Below are positions 31,505 to 41,175 of a stretch of DNA of 64,000 nt, piece by piece (position 1 is the stretch's first letter; the number at the start of each line of letters is the position of its first letter). Under the pieces are notes generated by a model. It was not told the origin of the DNA. It did not search any database and worked only from the letters and a program-made list of their open reading frames with translations. Made by a program: the position numbers and the translations under genes. The stretch spans positions 2,232,001 to 2,296,000 of the forward strand of contig NZ_CP060782.1 of the NCBI RefSeq assembly GCF_014489515.1, given 5' to 3'. Source of the stretch: Sphingomonas sediminicola. Lineage in GTDB: Bacteria > Pseudomonadota > Alphaproteobacteria > Sphingomonadales > Sphingomonadaceae.

Positions 31505-31792
31505 TCATTCCTCACCGGGTGCGCGCGCTCTGATCTGGAGCGCGTGCACCCGCTCGTGCATCAGTTCTCCAAGCGCCCGATAGACGAGACGCTGGCGTTC
31601 CACGCGCGACTTGCCGGTGAATAGCTCGCTTTCAATCTCGAGAGAGAAATGGCTCTCGCCGGCCGGGTTGTAGCCGCCATGCCCGCGATGCTTCTCGCTA
31701 TCGTCGGTCAGCGCGATCCTGCTCGGCGAAAGCGCCGAGTCGAGGCGCTTCAGCATTTCAGTCGCGACGGGTCCGGTGGCGGTCGTGTCCAT
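31505..31792 (-). CDS. bolA: BolA family protein
   Basis: A 95-residue BolA/IbaG domain: EMLKRLDSALSPSRIALTDD, then HGGYNPAGESHFSLEI with the conserved His of the helix-turn-helix-like fold, and RQRLVYRALGELMHERVHAL. BolA proteins work with monothiol glutaredoxins in iron-sulfur handling. I use the ATG at 31792; an upstream ATG would overlap the divergent J-domain gene. It converges on the autotransporter gene with six bases between. Confidence 0.9.
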   Translation of the reverse strand: MDTTATGPVATEMLKRLDSALSPSRIALTDDSEKHRGHGGYNPAGESHFSLEIESELFTGKSRVERQRLVYRALGELMHERVHALQIRARAPGEE

Positions 31793-31830
31793 GGTTCCTA
31801 TATATGCCGGCTGATCGAACGAGGAAGTGA

Positions 31831-32399
31831 GTGGCATCGAGTCATCCCAAAATGCATGGACGGGTCGAGGGAGCGCGGGATCGCTGCGCAGTCCCCGGGT
31901 GCCGTGCTCCCGGCGAGTTCAAGGCGCCGCTGCAGCCTGCCAATTTCGACGGCCCGGGCTCATGGCGATTCCTGTGCCTGGAGCACGTCCGCGAGCACAA
32001 TTCGAAATACAATTTCTTCGAAGGCATGAGCCCCGACGAGATCACCGAAGCCCAGTCGCCGATCGCGGGATGGGATCGGGCGACGCGCGCCTTTGCGCAT
32101 GCCGGTAGCGACCCGCGCCATCTTGGAGCGACTTTGCCGATCCGCTGGAAGCGATCTCGGGCCGGTTTCGACGGAAGCACAACGAGGACACGACGCGCTT
32201 CTCGCGCCACGAGCAGCGTGCACTGAGCATCCTCGGACTCGGTGAAGATGCCGATCTCAAGGCGGTCCGCAGCAGCTACTCGAAATTGGTACGGCGCTTC
32301 CATCCTGATCGAAACGGCGGCGACCGAAGCCACGAGGGGCGTCTCGGAGAAGTGATCGAGGCGTATCAGACGCTGCGGAAGTCGGCAGCTTTCACCTAA
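31831..32399 (+). CDS. Protein with cysteine-containing N-terminus and C-terminal J domain (apparent frameshift)
   Basis: Joined across a break near 32115 this gives about 189 residues. The N-terminal part has possible metal ligands (CAVPGCRAPGEFK and FLCLEHVREHNSKYNFFEG). The C-terminal 65 residues, in the next frame, are a J domain: ALSILGLGEDADLKAVRSSY, then KLVRRFHPDRNGGDRS with the intact HPD motif that stimulates DnaK. The GTG start at 31831 follows a GAGGAAGTGA ribosome site. It is divergent from bolA. A DnaK co-chaperone role follows from HPD; clients are unknown. Confidence 0.82.
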
Positions 32400-32421
32400 C
32401 TTTCACCTAGCTTTCACCTAG
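32389..32421. repeat. Three tandem copies of an 11-base unit
   Basis: CTTTCACCTAA, CTTTCACCTAG, CTTTCACCTAG follow each other without a gap. The first copy contains the TAA stop of the J-domain gene and the third contains, on the other strand, the TAG stop of the anti-sigma gene. The unit is not a hairpin terminator. Confidence 0.8.
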
Positions 32422-33128
32422 CGCCAGCCGCGCTCCATCGCCGCTTTCTCCTGAGCCGCATCAAACGGCTCACCATCGATCGACGCATCGACGGCCTCCA
32501 TCAGCTGTGGGTCACCGCCACTAGCCATGCGATAGTCAGCAGCTTGCCCCTCGGCCCCCTGGAAGAGGCTGCGGATTCGCCAATCACCACCCTCGCGGCA
32601 AGCGAGCCCGCTGGCCGCCCGATCTTCGAACGTTCGGCAGATTGCGCCGGACGTGTCGCGGTATGTGAGCCCGATGCGCGGACCAGTATTCGCGGGAGCG
32701 CTGGCAAGCTGAGTCGAAAGCGCCTGTTCGAGGCCCGCAGCGGCGACAAGCTTTCCGTCCCGCGGGTGGATCGGGCTGCCTTGCCCACCGCCGAGCTGGC
32801 TACCCGCAAAGACGCCGATCGCGAGAGTTGCCGCAAGAGCGGCGGCCTGGACCCAAAACGGCTGGGCAAGCCGCGCTTGCCGCCTGGACCGGGCATCGGT
32901 GAGACTCGCGACCTTGCCGTCGCCTTTGAGCATCGCCTGCAGCCGCTCTGGGACCGGCTGCGCCTCCACGGCGCCGAACGCGCCGCGCAGGCCGGCGGCC
33001 ATCGACCGATGTTCGGCCGCCATTTTCGACAATTCCGGATCGGCCGCGACTGCCGCTTCGACCCGCGCGGCCTCATCGGGTGAAAGCTCTCCGTCGAGCC
33101 ATGCGAAGAACTTCTCTTCCTCAACCAT
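32418..33128 (-). CDS. Membrane-anchored anti-sigma factor
   Basis: About 236 residues. The N-terminal 70 residues (EEKFFAWLDGELSPDEAARV, AAVAADPELSKMAAEHRSMA) match the anti-sigma domain of ChrR/RsiW-like zinc-less factors. One membrane helix follows near residues 95-115 (WVQAAALAATLAIGVFAGSQ), then a periplasmic domain with two cysteines (GAICRTFED, GLACREGGDW). The start at 33128 overlaps the sigma stop by eight bases. It should hold the ECF sigma factor inactive at the inner membrane until an envelope signal. The signal is unknown. Confidence 0.85.
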   Translation of the reverse strand: MVEEEKFFAWLDGELSPDEAARVEAAVAADPELSKMAAEHRSMAAGLRGAFGAVEAQPVPERLQAMLKGDGKVASLTDARSRRQARLAQPFWVQAAALAATLAIGVFAGSQLGGGQGSPIHPRDGKLVAAAGLEQALSTQLASAPANTGPRIGLTYRDTSGAICRTFEDRAASGLACREGGDWRIRSLFQGAEGQAADYRMASGGDPQLMEAVDASIDGEPFDAAQEKAAMERGWR

Positions 33129-33627
33129 CAGCAGACCCACCCAACATTTCCAGCAGCGCCGTGCGCCCGCGCACCAGCCGGCTCGACACGGTTCCGATCG
33201 GCAGGTCGAGCATTTCCGAAACCTCGCGATAGCCGAAGCCCTCGACGAGGATCAGCGCGACGATTTCGCGCTGCTCGTCCGGCAGGCGATTCATCGCCGC
33301 CATGGCGCGCTTTAATTCGAGCGACGCGTCCATGCTTTCGCGCGGATCCTCGCCGACGAATTGCGCTTCTTCCTCCGGCGCCTCGTGCTTCTCTTTCCGC
33401 CCGCGCGCACGGGCGGTGTCGATCCAGAGATTGCGCATGATCCGGTAGAGCCATGAGTCGAGCCTGGACCCCGGCTCCCATTGCCCGCGGGAACGCAAGG
33501 CACGCTCGATCGTCGCCTGAGCCAGATCGTCTGCATCGGCCCCGTTTCGGCTCAAGGAGAAGGCGAACCTTCGCAGCCGCGGGAGCAGCTGCGTCAGCTC
33601 GTTCTCGAACGTTTCGGATGATCCCAT
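33121..33627 (-). CDS. ECF RNA polymerase sigma factor
   Basis: 168 residues with regions 2 and 4 of an ECF sigma factor. Region 2: LLPRLRRFAFSLSRNGADAD, DLAQATIERALRSRGQW and SWLYRIMRNLWIDTARAR. Region 4: MNRLPDEQREIVALILVEGF, YREVSEMLDLPIGTVSSRL, the DNA-binding helix-turn-helix. It is divergent from the subtilase gene; the shared upstream region has a perfect inverted repeat, a likely place for autoregulation. The target regulon beyond these neighbours is unknown. Confidence 0.93.
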   Translation of the reverse strand: MGSSETFENELTQLLPRLRRFAFSLSRNGADADDLAQATIERALRSRGQWEPGSRLDSWLYRIMRNLWIDTARARGRKEKHEAPEEEAQFVGEDPRESMDASLELKRAMAAMNRLPDEQREIVALILVEGFGYREVSEMLDLPIGTVSSRLVRGRTALLEMLGGSADG

Positions 33628-33639
33628 TCGCCCTCATGC

Positions 33640-33671
33640 GGATGAAACGACGCTTCATCATCGTTTCATCC
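33640..33671. promoter_or_regulatory. Perfect 11-base inverted repeat between ECF sigma and subtilase genes
   Basis: GGATGAAACGA, ten bases, then TCGTTTCATCC: perfectly complementary arms placed 12 bases before the sigma start and 26 before the protease start. Each arm contains GAAACG, similar to ECF promoter elements, so the symmetric site could be a pair of face-to-face promoters or an operator. That function is inferred; the symmetry is seen. Confidence 0.6.
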
Positions 33672-33697
33672 CCAAACGCATAAAAAGAGGTCACGCG

Positions 33698-35035
33698 ATG
33701 TCCAGTTTTGTTCACCGAGCGCTGATTGCCGCCACTGCCGCCGCCGTCCTTGCGGGCAGCGCGGGCGCGCAATTGCTGCCGGGCGTGGGCCTGCCCGCGC
33801 TGCCTCCGGTAGGCCTCCCTACACGCGACCTTCCGGTTGCCGGACCAGTGCTCCAAACCATTCTCGCGCAGCCTGGCGCCAGCGAGGCGGTGGCTCCGAC
33901 CCTCAATTCGGTCTCCGGCCTGCCCGAACGCCTCGCCGAAGCGCCGCCCGCCACGCTGCTCGAGTTGCGCCAGCTCCGCCTGCGCGAACTCATCCGGCAA
34001 TATCCGCGCGAGCTCGAGAATGACGGGAACGGTCAGCCGGTAAGGCGCGGCGTCCTGGTCGTCGTCGATCCCGATCCAGCGTCGCTCCAGAGAGTGTCCC
34101 AAGCAGGGTTCGGCGTCGTTTCGGATGATCGCGATGCAGAGCTTGGAATTCGCAACGTTACCCTATCGGTCCCTCGTAACCTCTCGACCCGGCAGGCATT
34201 GAAGCGCCTCCGCTCAGTCGCCCCGGGCCTGCAGGCCGACTTCGACCATCTGTACGAGCCGGCGGGAGGCGCTTTGCTCCCTTTCGCAGGAGCCCTCGCC
34301 GCTAGCGCAGGAGCTGGAGGCGGCCCGCGCATCGGAATCGTCGATGGCGGAGTCGCATCGCACCCCTCCATGGCGGGCGCGTCGATCGAGCAGAACGGCT
34401 TTGCTGGACGCCCGCAGCCGACGGGACACGGTACCGCGGTCGCCTCGCTGATCGTCGGCAACCAGGGTCCGTTCCAGGGCGCCGCCCGCGGCGCCTCGCT
34501 GTTCGTTGCAGACGTCTACGGCGGCTCGCGCGCTGCCGGGTCGGCAAGCTCGATCGTCCGTGCCCTGAGCTGGCTCGCATCCAAGCGGCCGCAAGTGATC
34601 AACATCAGCCTCGTCGGTCCACAGAACCGGCTGGTCCAGCGAGCGGTGCAGGCCCTCCGCGCGCGCGGAATCGGGATCGTGGCTGCAGTCGGCAACGACG
34701 GCCCCGCCGCTCCGCCTCAATACCCTGCATCCTATCCGGGCGTGGTTGCAGTGACCGGCGTTGATGCGCGCGGTCGAGCTCTTCCGGAGGCCGGAAAGGC
34801 CGCGCATCTCGATTTCGCAGCGCCGGGCGCGGACATGGCCGCCGCGCTTCCAGGCCAGGGTTATGCGAAAGTTCGTGGGACGAGCTTTGCCGCTCCGCTC
34901 GCGACTGCGCGCCTCGCTCTCAGCGGCTCCTTTCAGCGGCTCGCTTCGGAAGCGCGCCCGGGCAGAGGCCGCGTCGGGCGAGGTATCGTCTGCGGCACGT
35001 GCCGAATCGATCCGCGAGCGGTCGGCGCAAAATAA
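33698..35035 (+). CDS. Secreted subtilisin-like serine protease (S8)
   Basis: A 445-residue protein. The signal peptide SFVHRALIAATAAAVLAGSA is cut near GAQ, followed by a Pro/Leu-rich prosegment. The S8 triad is complete: Asp in GIVDGGVASHPSM, His in PTGHGTAVASLIVGN, Ser in VRGTSFAAPLATARLA, with the oxyanion Asn in VAAVGNDGPAAPPQYP. The C-terminus after the Ser block is short and Arg-rich, with CGTCRIDPRAVGAK. An AGAGG ribosome site precedes the ATG. It is divergent from the ECF sigma gene and upstream of a Gly/Asn repeat protein, suggesting ECF control and perhaps processing of that neighbour. Confidence 0.9.
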   Translation: MSSFVHRALIAATAAAVLAGSAGAQLLPGVGLPALPPVGLPTRDLPVAGPVLQTILAQPGASEAVAPTLNSVSGLPERLAEAPPATLLELRQLRLRELIRQYPRELENDGNGQPVRRGVLVVVDPDPASLQRVSQAGFGVVSDDRDAELGIRNVTLSVPRNLSTRQALKRLRSVAPGLQADFDHLYEPAGGALLPFAGALAASAGAGGGPRIGIVDGGVASHPSMAGASIEQNGFAGRPQPTGHGTAVASLIVGNQGPFQGAARGASLFVADVYGGSRAAGSASSIVRALSWLASKRPQVINISLVGPQNRLVQRAVQALRARGIGIVAAVGNDGPAAPPQYPASYPGVVAVTGVDARGRALPEAGKAAHLDFAAPGADMAAALPGQGYAKVRGTSFAAPLATARLALSGSFQRLASEARPGRGRVGRGIVCGTCRIDPRAVGAK

Positions 35036-35081
35036 TTCCAACTCCGGGATGAAGCGGCGAGTCCGCGTCGTTCTCTTGTCT

Positions 35082-35101
35082 GAGGGCAGCAAAATGCCCT
35101 C
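35082..35101 (+). other. Hairpin in the leader of the repeat-protein gene
   Basis: GAGGGCA, six bases, TGCCCTC form a perfect 7-bp stem between the subtilase stop and the next gene's AAGGAGA ribosome site. No U-run follows, so it is not a standard terminator. It may stabilise or pause the transcript; the function is not known. Confidence 0.4.
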
Positions 35102-35122
35102 CAGAATTGGAAGGAGAATCTC

Positions 35123-35755
35123 ATGTTGAAGGTCATCCTGATCGCCGGTGCTGCGGTCGCATTTGCGGGCACTCCCGCGCAGGCCCAGCTGCTGGGCGGT
35201 GTCACCGGAGCCGTCAACGGCGCGGTGGGCGGAACGCTCGGCGGAACGGTCAACGGGACGCTGGGCGGAATCGTGAACTCCACAGGTAATGCCGGCGGAG
35301 CCCTCGGCGGATCCGGTTCGATCGCAAACAGCGTGACGAGCACGATCACGAACAGCGTGTCGGCAGCGGGCAACGTCAGCGGTCATGGCAGCGGAAGCGG
35401 CTCGGGCAATGTCGGACTAGCAGGAGTCGTAACGGGCGCGGGCAACGCGGCCGGCTCGGTGACCGGCGCTGCAAACGGTGCTGGCAACCTCGCAGGGTCC
35501 GTCACCGGCATGGCGAACGGAGCAGGCAACGCTGCCGGCTCGCTCAATGGCGCACTGAATGGCGCCGGCAACGCTGCCGGTTCGATCACAGGTGCGGGCA
35601 CGGGCGCTCTCGGCGGCTCGGCCAGCGGCTCCGGTTCGGCGAGCGGCAATGCGAATGCCAACGCCGGTCACAACAACGGCTCGCTTTCAGTCGGTGCGAG
35701 CGGAAGCGGCAATGCCAACGGCAACGGCAATGTCGCAATTTCCTACGGCAACTAG
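35123..35755 (+). CDS. Exported Gly/Ala/Asn-rich repeat protein
   Basis: A 210-residue protein with a signal peptide (MLKVILIAGAAVAFAGTPAQA). The mature part is nearly all Gly, Ala, Ser, Asn, Thr and Val, has no cysteine, and contains four consecutive 14-residue units of the form GAGNxAGSxxGxxx at about residues 105-160. It ends in a Gly/Asn stretch, GNGNVAISYGN. The composition resembles repeat proteins that form fibres or beta-solenoids, but I recognise no family. AAGGAGA six bases before the ATG is a strong ribosome site. It sits 87 bases downstream of the subtilase and is closed by a terminator. Confidence 0.8.
   Translation: MLKVILIAGAAVAFAGTPAQAQLLGGVTGAVNGAVGGTLGGTVNGTLGGIVNSTGNAGGALGGSGSIANSVTSTITNSVSAAGNVSGHGSGSGSGNVGLAGVVTGAGNAAGSVTGAANGAGNLAGSVTGMANGAGNAAGSLNGALNGAGNAAGSITGAGTGALGGSASGSGSASGNANANAGHNNGSLSVGASGSGNANGNGNVAISYGN
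35435..35602 (+). repeat. Four 42-base in-frame tandem repeats
   Basis: Four units of 42 bases encode GAGNAAGSVTGAAN, GAGNLAGSVTGMAN, GAGNAAGSLNGALN and GAGNAAGSITGAGT within the exported repeat protein. Conservation is stronger at protein than at DNA level, as expected for an old, selected repeat. Confidence 0.75.
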
Positions 35756-35784
35756 TCGCCCTGACGCCTCCTTCAGGGGTCCCC

Positions 35785-35820
35785 GGCCCGTCGCCTTCCC
35801 CAGGGCGGCGGGCCTTTTCT
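35785..35820 (+). terminator. Rho-independent terminator after repeat-protein gene
   Basis: GGCCCGTCGCC and GGCGGCGGGCC form an 11-bp stem with one mismatch around an eight-base loop, followed by TTTTCTT. It lies 30 bases after the stop codon. Confidence 0.8.
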
Positions 35821-35848
35821 TGTCGGGCTGTAACGCTAAGACACCTTG

Positions 35849-37086
35849 ATGGCCGGCGGCGCTCGCGAACTCCAGCAACAGGAAAAGATTGGCGGCCTCC
35901 TGCTGATGGCGGCTGCTGCCGTAGCATTGATTCTCGCCAACAGCGGCTTTGCCGAGGGCTATCACGCAGCGCTCGAAACGACATTCGGCCCGCCCATGCC
36001 GCGCTTCGGGATCCTGTCGCTTCACGAATGGATTGCCGATGGCCTGATGGCAATCTTCTTCCTCCTTGTCGGGCTCGAAGTGAAGCGTGAATGGTACCAG
36101 GGGCGTCTCTCCACTCCGGCCGCGCGTCGTCTGCCGATCGTCGCAGCGGTTGCGGGAATGGCCATTCCCGCGTTGATCTACCTCGCGGTGACCGGGTTCG
36201 ATCCAACCTTGGTCCGCGGCTGGGCGATTCCGTCGGCTACCGATATCGCCTTCGCCGTAGGTATGCTTGCGCTGCTCGGATCGAGCGCCAACCCCTCGCT
36301 CAAGCTTATCCTAGTAGCCATTGCGATCATCGACGACATCGGCGCCGTGATCATCATCGCACTCGTCTACACGGCTGGTCTAGATGCCATGGCGATCGGG
36401 GCGCTGCGGTAGTATTTGGGGCAATGGCCCTGTTGAACCTGTTCGGGGTTCGCCGCCTCTGGCCTTACATGATCGGCTTCGCCCTGCTCTGGTACGCGAT
36501 GCTGGCGAGCGGAATTCACGCCACCATATCGGGAGTGCTCGCAGCCCTGACCATCCCGCTTGCCCGAGGCGAAGCCCATTCGCCGCTTAAACGGCTTGAG
36601 CATCGCATCCATCCATGGGTGATGCTTGCGATCGTGCCCTTGTTCGGACTGGCAAGCGCAGGCGTGCACATCGACGGACTGGGCGAGGTCCTGCAGCCGT
36701 TGCCGTTGGCTATCATGGCCGGGCTATTCGTCGGAAAGCAGGTCGGCGTGTTCGGATCGATCTGGCTGATGGTCCGGTTCGGCGTCGTGGAGCGGGAGCC
36801 GAGCACGCCGTGGATCCAGCTTTATGGGGCTGCGCTGCTAACGGGTATCGGTTTTACGATGAGCCTTTTCATCGGGGCGCTCGCTTTTCCGAACGATCCG
36901 GAGCTGGTCGATGCGGCCCGGCTTGGAACGATTGCGGGATCCATCATGGCGGGCGTGAGCGGCTGGGCGTTGCTCTATTTCTCCCGGCCGTTCGTCGTCG
37001 AAGATGATCGCGACGAGGCGCTCGAAATTTTCGCTGGAGACTTCACCGAGCCGGCGGATGCGCCCCGGCCGAAAGCGGAACGCTGA
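35849..37086 (+). CDS. nhaA: Na+/H+ antiporter NhaA (apparent frameshift)
   Basis: Joined across one break this is about 412 residues with the 12-helix NhaA pattern. HEWIADGLMAIFFLLVGLEV, RGWAIPSATDIAFAVGMLAL and AIAIIDDIGAVIIIALVYTA carry the paired Asp residues of the ion site, and IGFTMSLFIGALAF is conserved near the end. The frame ends falsely at 36412; adding a G near 36407 makes IGALAVVFGAMALLNL. NhaA exchanges sodium for protons and is activated at alkaline pH. The TGATG stop/start overlap couples it to the amidohydrolase gene. ATG at 35849 is used. Confidence 0.92.
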
Positions 37087-38090
37087 TGCGCTGCTTTTGG
37101 GGCGAGCAGCAGCGGGCCCACTCGCCGGCGGGGGAGTTCTTCAACGGCGGGGTGCATCCCGCGGCCGAGCATCCGGGGAGGGTCGATGCAATCCTGGAAG
37201 CGATCGGGACGACCGTCGCGCCTCCTGACCTTGGCTTGGACCCAATCCTTCGCGTCCACTCACACGACTACATCGAGTTCCTTCGGACGGCGTACGATCG
37301 ATGGCGCGAAGCGGGACGCGAAGGCGATGCCTTTCCCTACACGTTCCCGGTCATCGGTAGGCGTCCGCTAAACCTAAGTCGCATCGACGCGCTGCTCGGC
37401 CAATATGGTTTCGACACGTCCACGCCGATTGCGGAAGGTACTTGGACGGCTGCCTATTGGGCCGCGCAGACGGCGCTCGCCGCGACTGAATTTGTACTTG
37501 GTGGTGAGCGATCGGCGTTCGCGGTTTGCCGGCCGCCCGGACATCATTGCGGCCGCGACTATCTCGGCGGCTACTCCTACCTCAGCAACGCAGCGATCGC
37601 GGCGGAACATGCGATTGCAGCCGGCAAGAAGCGCGTCGCAATCCTCGATGTCGACTACCACCACGGCAACGGGACCCAAGACATCTTCTATGCTCGAGCG
37701 GACGTGGCCTACGCGTCGATCCACGCGGAGCCTGGCACCGATTATCCCTTCTTCTGGGGACATGCCGATGAAACCGGGTCGGGCAAGGGCGAAGGCGCAA
37801 CGCTCAACCTGCCTCTACCGCGCGGCACTGACTGGAACGGTTACGAGCCCGCGTTGTTCAAGGCGCTCGATTGGATTGATAGCCATGAACCCGAACTGCT
37901 GATCGTCTCGTATGGAGCGGACACGTACGAAGGCGACCCAATCAGCCACTTCGGGCTCAGGACCAGCGATTACGCGACGATGGCAAAGCGCATCGCGGCG
38001 CTCGGACTTCCGACCGTCGTCGTCATGGAAGGCGGGTACGCCATCGACGCGCTGGGCGCGAACGTCGTCACCTTTCTCAGCGGATTTTAG
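37086..38090 (+). CDS. Histone deacetylase/acetylpolyamine amidohydrolase family protein
   Basis: A 334-residue zinc hydrolase of the arginase/deacetylase fold. [19 protein letters not shown] holds the tandem catalytic His and [17 protein letters not shown] the zinc ligands Asp and His; [10 protein letters not shown] supplies the third zinc ligand. [18 protein letters not shown] is characteristic of bacterial acetylpolyamine amidohydrolases, so deacetylation of acetylated polyamines or related amides is the best guess. It is coupled to nhaA and converges on etfA with a four-base overlap. Confidence 0.9.
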   Translation: MRCFWGEQQRAHSPAGEFFNGGVHPAAEHPGRVDAILEAIGTTVAPPDLGLDPILRVHSHDYIEFLRTAYDRWREAGREGDAFPYTFPVIGRRPLNLSRIDALLGQYGFDTSTPIAEGTWTAAYWAAQTALAATEFVLGGERSAFAVCRPPGHHCGRDYLGGYSYLSNAAIAAEHAIAAGKKRVAILDVDYHHGNGTQDIFYARADVAYASIHAEPGTDYPFFWGHADETGSGKGEGATLNLPLPRGTDWNGYEPALFKALDWIDSHEPELLIVSYGADTYEGDPISHFGLRTSDYATMAKRIAALGLPTVVVMEGGYAIDALGANVVTFLSGF

Positions 38091-39016
38091 AGCTTCTCGG
38101 TCAGTTCCGGGACGATCTTGAAGAGATCGCCGACGAGGCCGATGTCCGCGACCTGGAAGATCGGGGCTTCTTCGTCCTTGTTGATGGCGACGATGACCTT
38201 CGAATCCTTCATCCCGGCGAGGTGCTGGATCGCGCCGGAGATGCCGATCGCGATATAGACCTCGGGAGCGACGATCTTGCCGGTCTGGCCGACCTGATAG
38301 TCGTTCGGCGCGTAGCCCGCATCGACCGCGGCGCGGCTGGCGCCGACGGCTGCGCCGAGCTTGTCGGCGAGCGGGTCGAGCAATGAATGGAACTGCTCCG
38401 ACGAACCGAACGCGCGGCCGCCGGAGACGATGACCTTGGCGCTGGTAAGTTCAGGACGGTCGCTCTTCGAGGCTTCGAGGCCGACGAAGCTGCTGCTCCC
38501 GGAATCGCCGCCCACGTCGACATTCTCGACCGAGCCGCTGCCGCCTTCGCGTGCAGCCTTTTCAAACGCAGTGCCGCGAACGGTGAGCACCTTCTTCGCA
38601 TCGCCAGTGCGGACGGTCGCAATCGCGTTGCCGGCGTAGATCGGGCGGGTGAACGTGTTCTCGTCCTCGACCGACAGGATCTCGGAAATCTGCATCACGT
38701 CGAGCAAGGCGGCGACGCGCGGAGCGATGTTCTTGCCGGTGGTCGTTGCCGGAGCGACGAACGCGTCGTGGCTCTCCATCAGCTTGGCGGCGACCGGGGC
38801 GACATTCTCCGCAAGGCCGTGATCGAGATGCGCGCCATCGGCGACGTGGACCTTGCCGATACCCGCGATCTTGGTCGCGGCGTCCGCGATGGCGCCGACA
38901 TTGCTGCCGGCGACGAGCGCATGAACTTCGCCCAGCTTCGAGGCGGCGGTGACGGCCGCGAGCGTGGCGTCCTTGATCTGGCCGCCCTCGTGCTCGACGT
39001 AGACGAGCGTCTTCAT
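38087..39016 (-). CDS. etfA: Electron transfer flavoprotein alpha subunit
   Basis: A 309-residue EtfA. The N-terminal domain starts [20 protein letters not shown]. The C-terminal FAD domain has [31 protein letters not shown], and [20 protein letters not shown], the diagnostic EtfA segment. With EtfB it carries electrons from acyl-CoA and other dehydrogenases to ETF:quinone oxidoreductase. Its ATG overlaps the etfB stop (ATGA). Confidence 0.96.
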   Translation of the reverse strand: MKTLVYVEHEGGQIKDATLAAVTAASKLGEVHALVAGSNVGAIADAATKIAGIGKVHVADGAHLDHGLAENVAPVAAKLMESHDAFVAPATTTGKNIAPRVAALLDVMQISEILSVEDENTFTRPIYAGNAIATVRTGDAKKVLTVRGTAFEKAAREGGSGSVENVDVGGDSGSSSFVGLEASKSDRPELTSAKVIVSGGRAFGSSEQFHSLLDPLADKLGAAVGASRAAVDAGYAPNDYQVGQTGKIVAPEVYIAIGISGAIQHLAGMKDSKVIVAINKDEEAPIFQVADIGLVGDLFKIVPELTEKL

Positions 39017-39762
39017 GCCACCACTCCCAATGCCTTGAGTTTGCCAACCAGCTCGTCGACCGATCCGACCTTGTCGCCGGCCTGGCGCTTCGGCGGTTCG
39101 GTGACCTTCAGCGTTTCGAGGCGGCGCGAGATGTCGACGCCAAGCTCGTCCGGGGTCTTCGTCGCGAGCGGCTTCGACTTGGCCTTCATGATGTTCGGGA
39201 GCGAGGCGTAACGCGGCTCGTTCAGGCGAAGGTCGGTGGTGATCACGGCCGGAAGCTTCAGCTTGTCGGTTTCGAGACCGCCGTCGACCTCGCGGGTGAC
39301 GCTGACCTCGCCGTCCGACGGATCCAGCTTCGACGCGAACGTGCCCTGCGGCCAGCCGAGAAGCGCCGCGAGCATCTGGCCCGTGGCGTTATTGTCGTCG
39401 TCGATCGCCTGCTTGCCGAGGATGATCAGCTGCGGCTGTTCTTCATCGGCAATCTTGGCGAGAAGCTTGGCGACGCCTAGCGGCTCGACCTCCTCGTCGG
39501 TCGTCACGTGGACCGCGCGATCAGCGCCCATGGCGAGAGCGGTTCGGAGCGTTTCCTGTGCCTTGGCCGGGCCGATGGAGACGACGACGATCTCCGTCGC
39601 AACGCCCTTTTCCTTCAGACGGATCGCCTCTTCGACGGCAATCTCGTCGAAGGGGTTCATGCTCATCTTCACATTGGTGAGATCGACGCCCGTGCCGTCC
39701 ATCTTGACGCGCGGTTTCACGTTATAGTCGATCACCCGTTTTACGGCGACCAGCACCTTCAT
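39013..39762 (-). CDS. etfB: Electron transfer flavoprotein beta subunit
   Basis: A 249-residue EtfB starting [20 protein letters not shown], the usual N-terminus, with [20 protein letters not shown] and [20 protein letters not shown] for AMP binding; [12 protein letters not shown] is the EtfB recognition-loop region. I use the ATG at 39762, since the upstream in-frame extension is Arg-rich and not family-like. It lies 19 bases after the sucC stop and is coupled to etfA. Confidence 0.96.
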   Translation of the reverse strand: MKVLVAVKRVIDYNVKPRVKMDGTGVDLTNVKMSMNPFDEIAVEEAIRLKEKGVATEIVVVSIGPAKAQETLRTALAMGADRAVHVTTDEEVEPLGVAKLLAKIADEEQPQLIILGKQAIDDDNNATGQMLAALLGWPQGTFASKLDPSDGEVSVTREVDGGLETDKLKLPAVITTDLRLNEPRYASLPNIMKAKSKPLATKTPDELGVDISRRLETLKVTEPPKRQAGDKVGSVDELVGKLKALGVVA

Positions 39763-39781
39763 CGCGTAGCTCCCAGAATGC

Positions 39782-40986
<1,205 letters not shown>

Positions 40987-41175
40987 CGGGCGCCCTTAAA
41001 CAGATTGGAGAGCGCGATGCAAAGCTCGACCGCTCGGTCAGGGTGACGATCATGTCAGTCGACTGATTGAAACCGGGGGTCTTCCACTTCTTCCACTTCG
41101 TCACCTTGCGAACCCCGTCAAAGTTGCGGTCGTAATGCCTAGACTTCCTGGGTCGCTGTAGGACAGTGAAATCGC

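Noticed and set aside
35435-35602. CRISPR-like regular repeats
   Set aside because: The 42-base units are in frame, have no unique spacers and encode a regular protein repeat; no cas genes are present.
36091-37086. Programmed frameshift in nhaA
   Set aside because: No slippery heptamer or downstream structure at the break, and the same kind of one-base loss recurs in many unrelated genes here, pointing to sequencing error.
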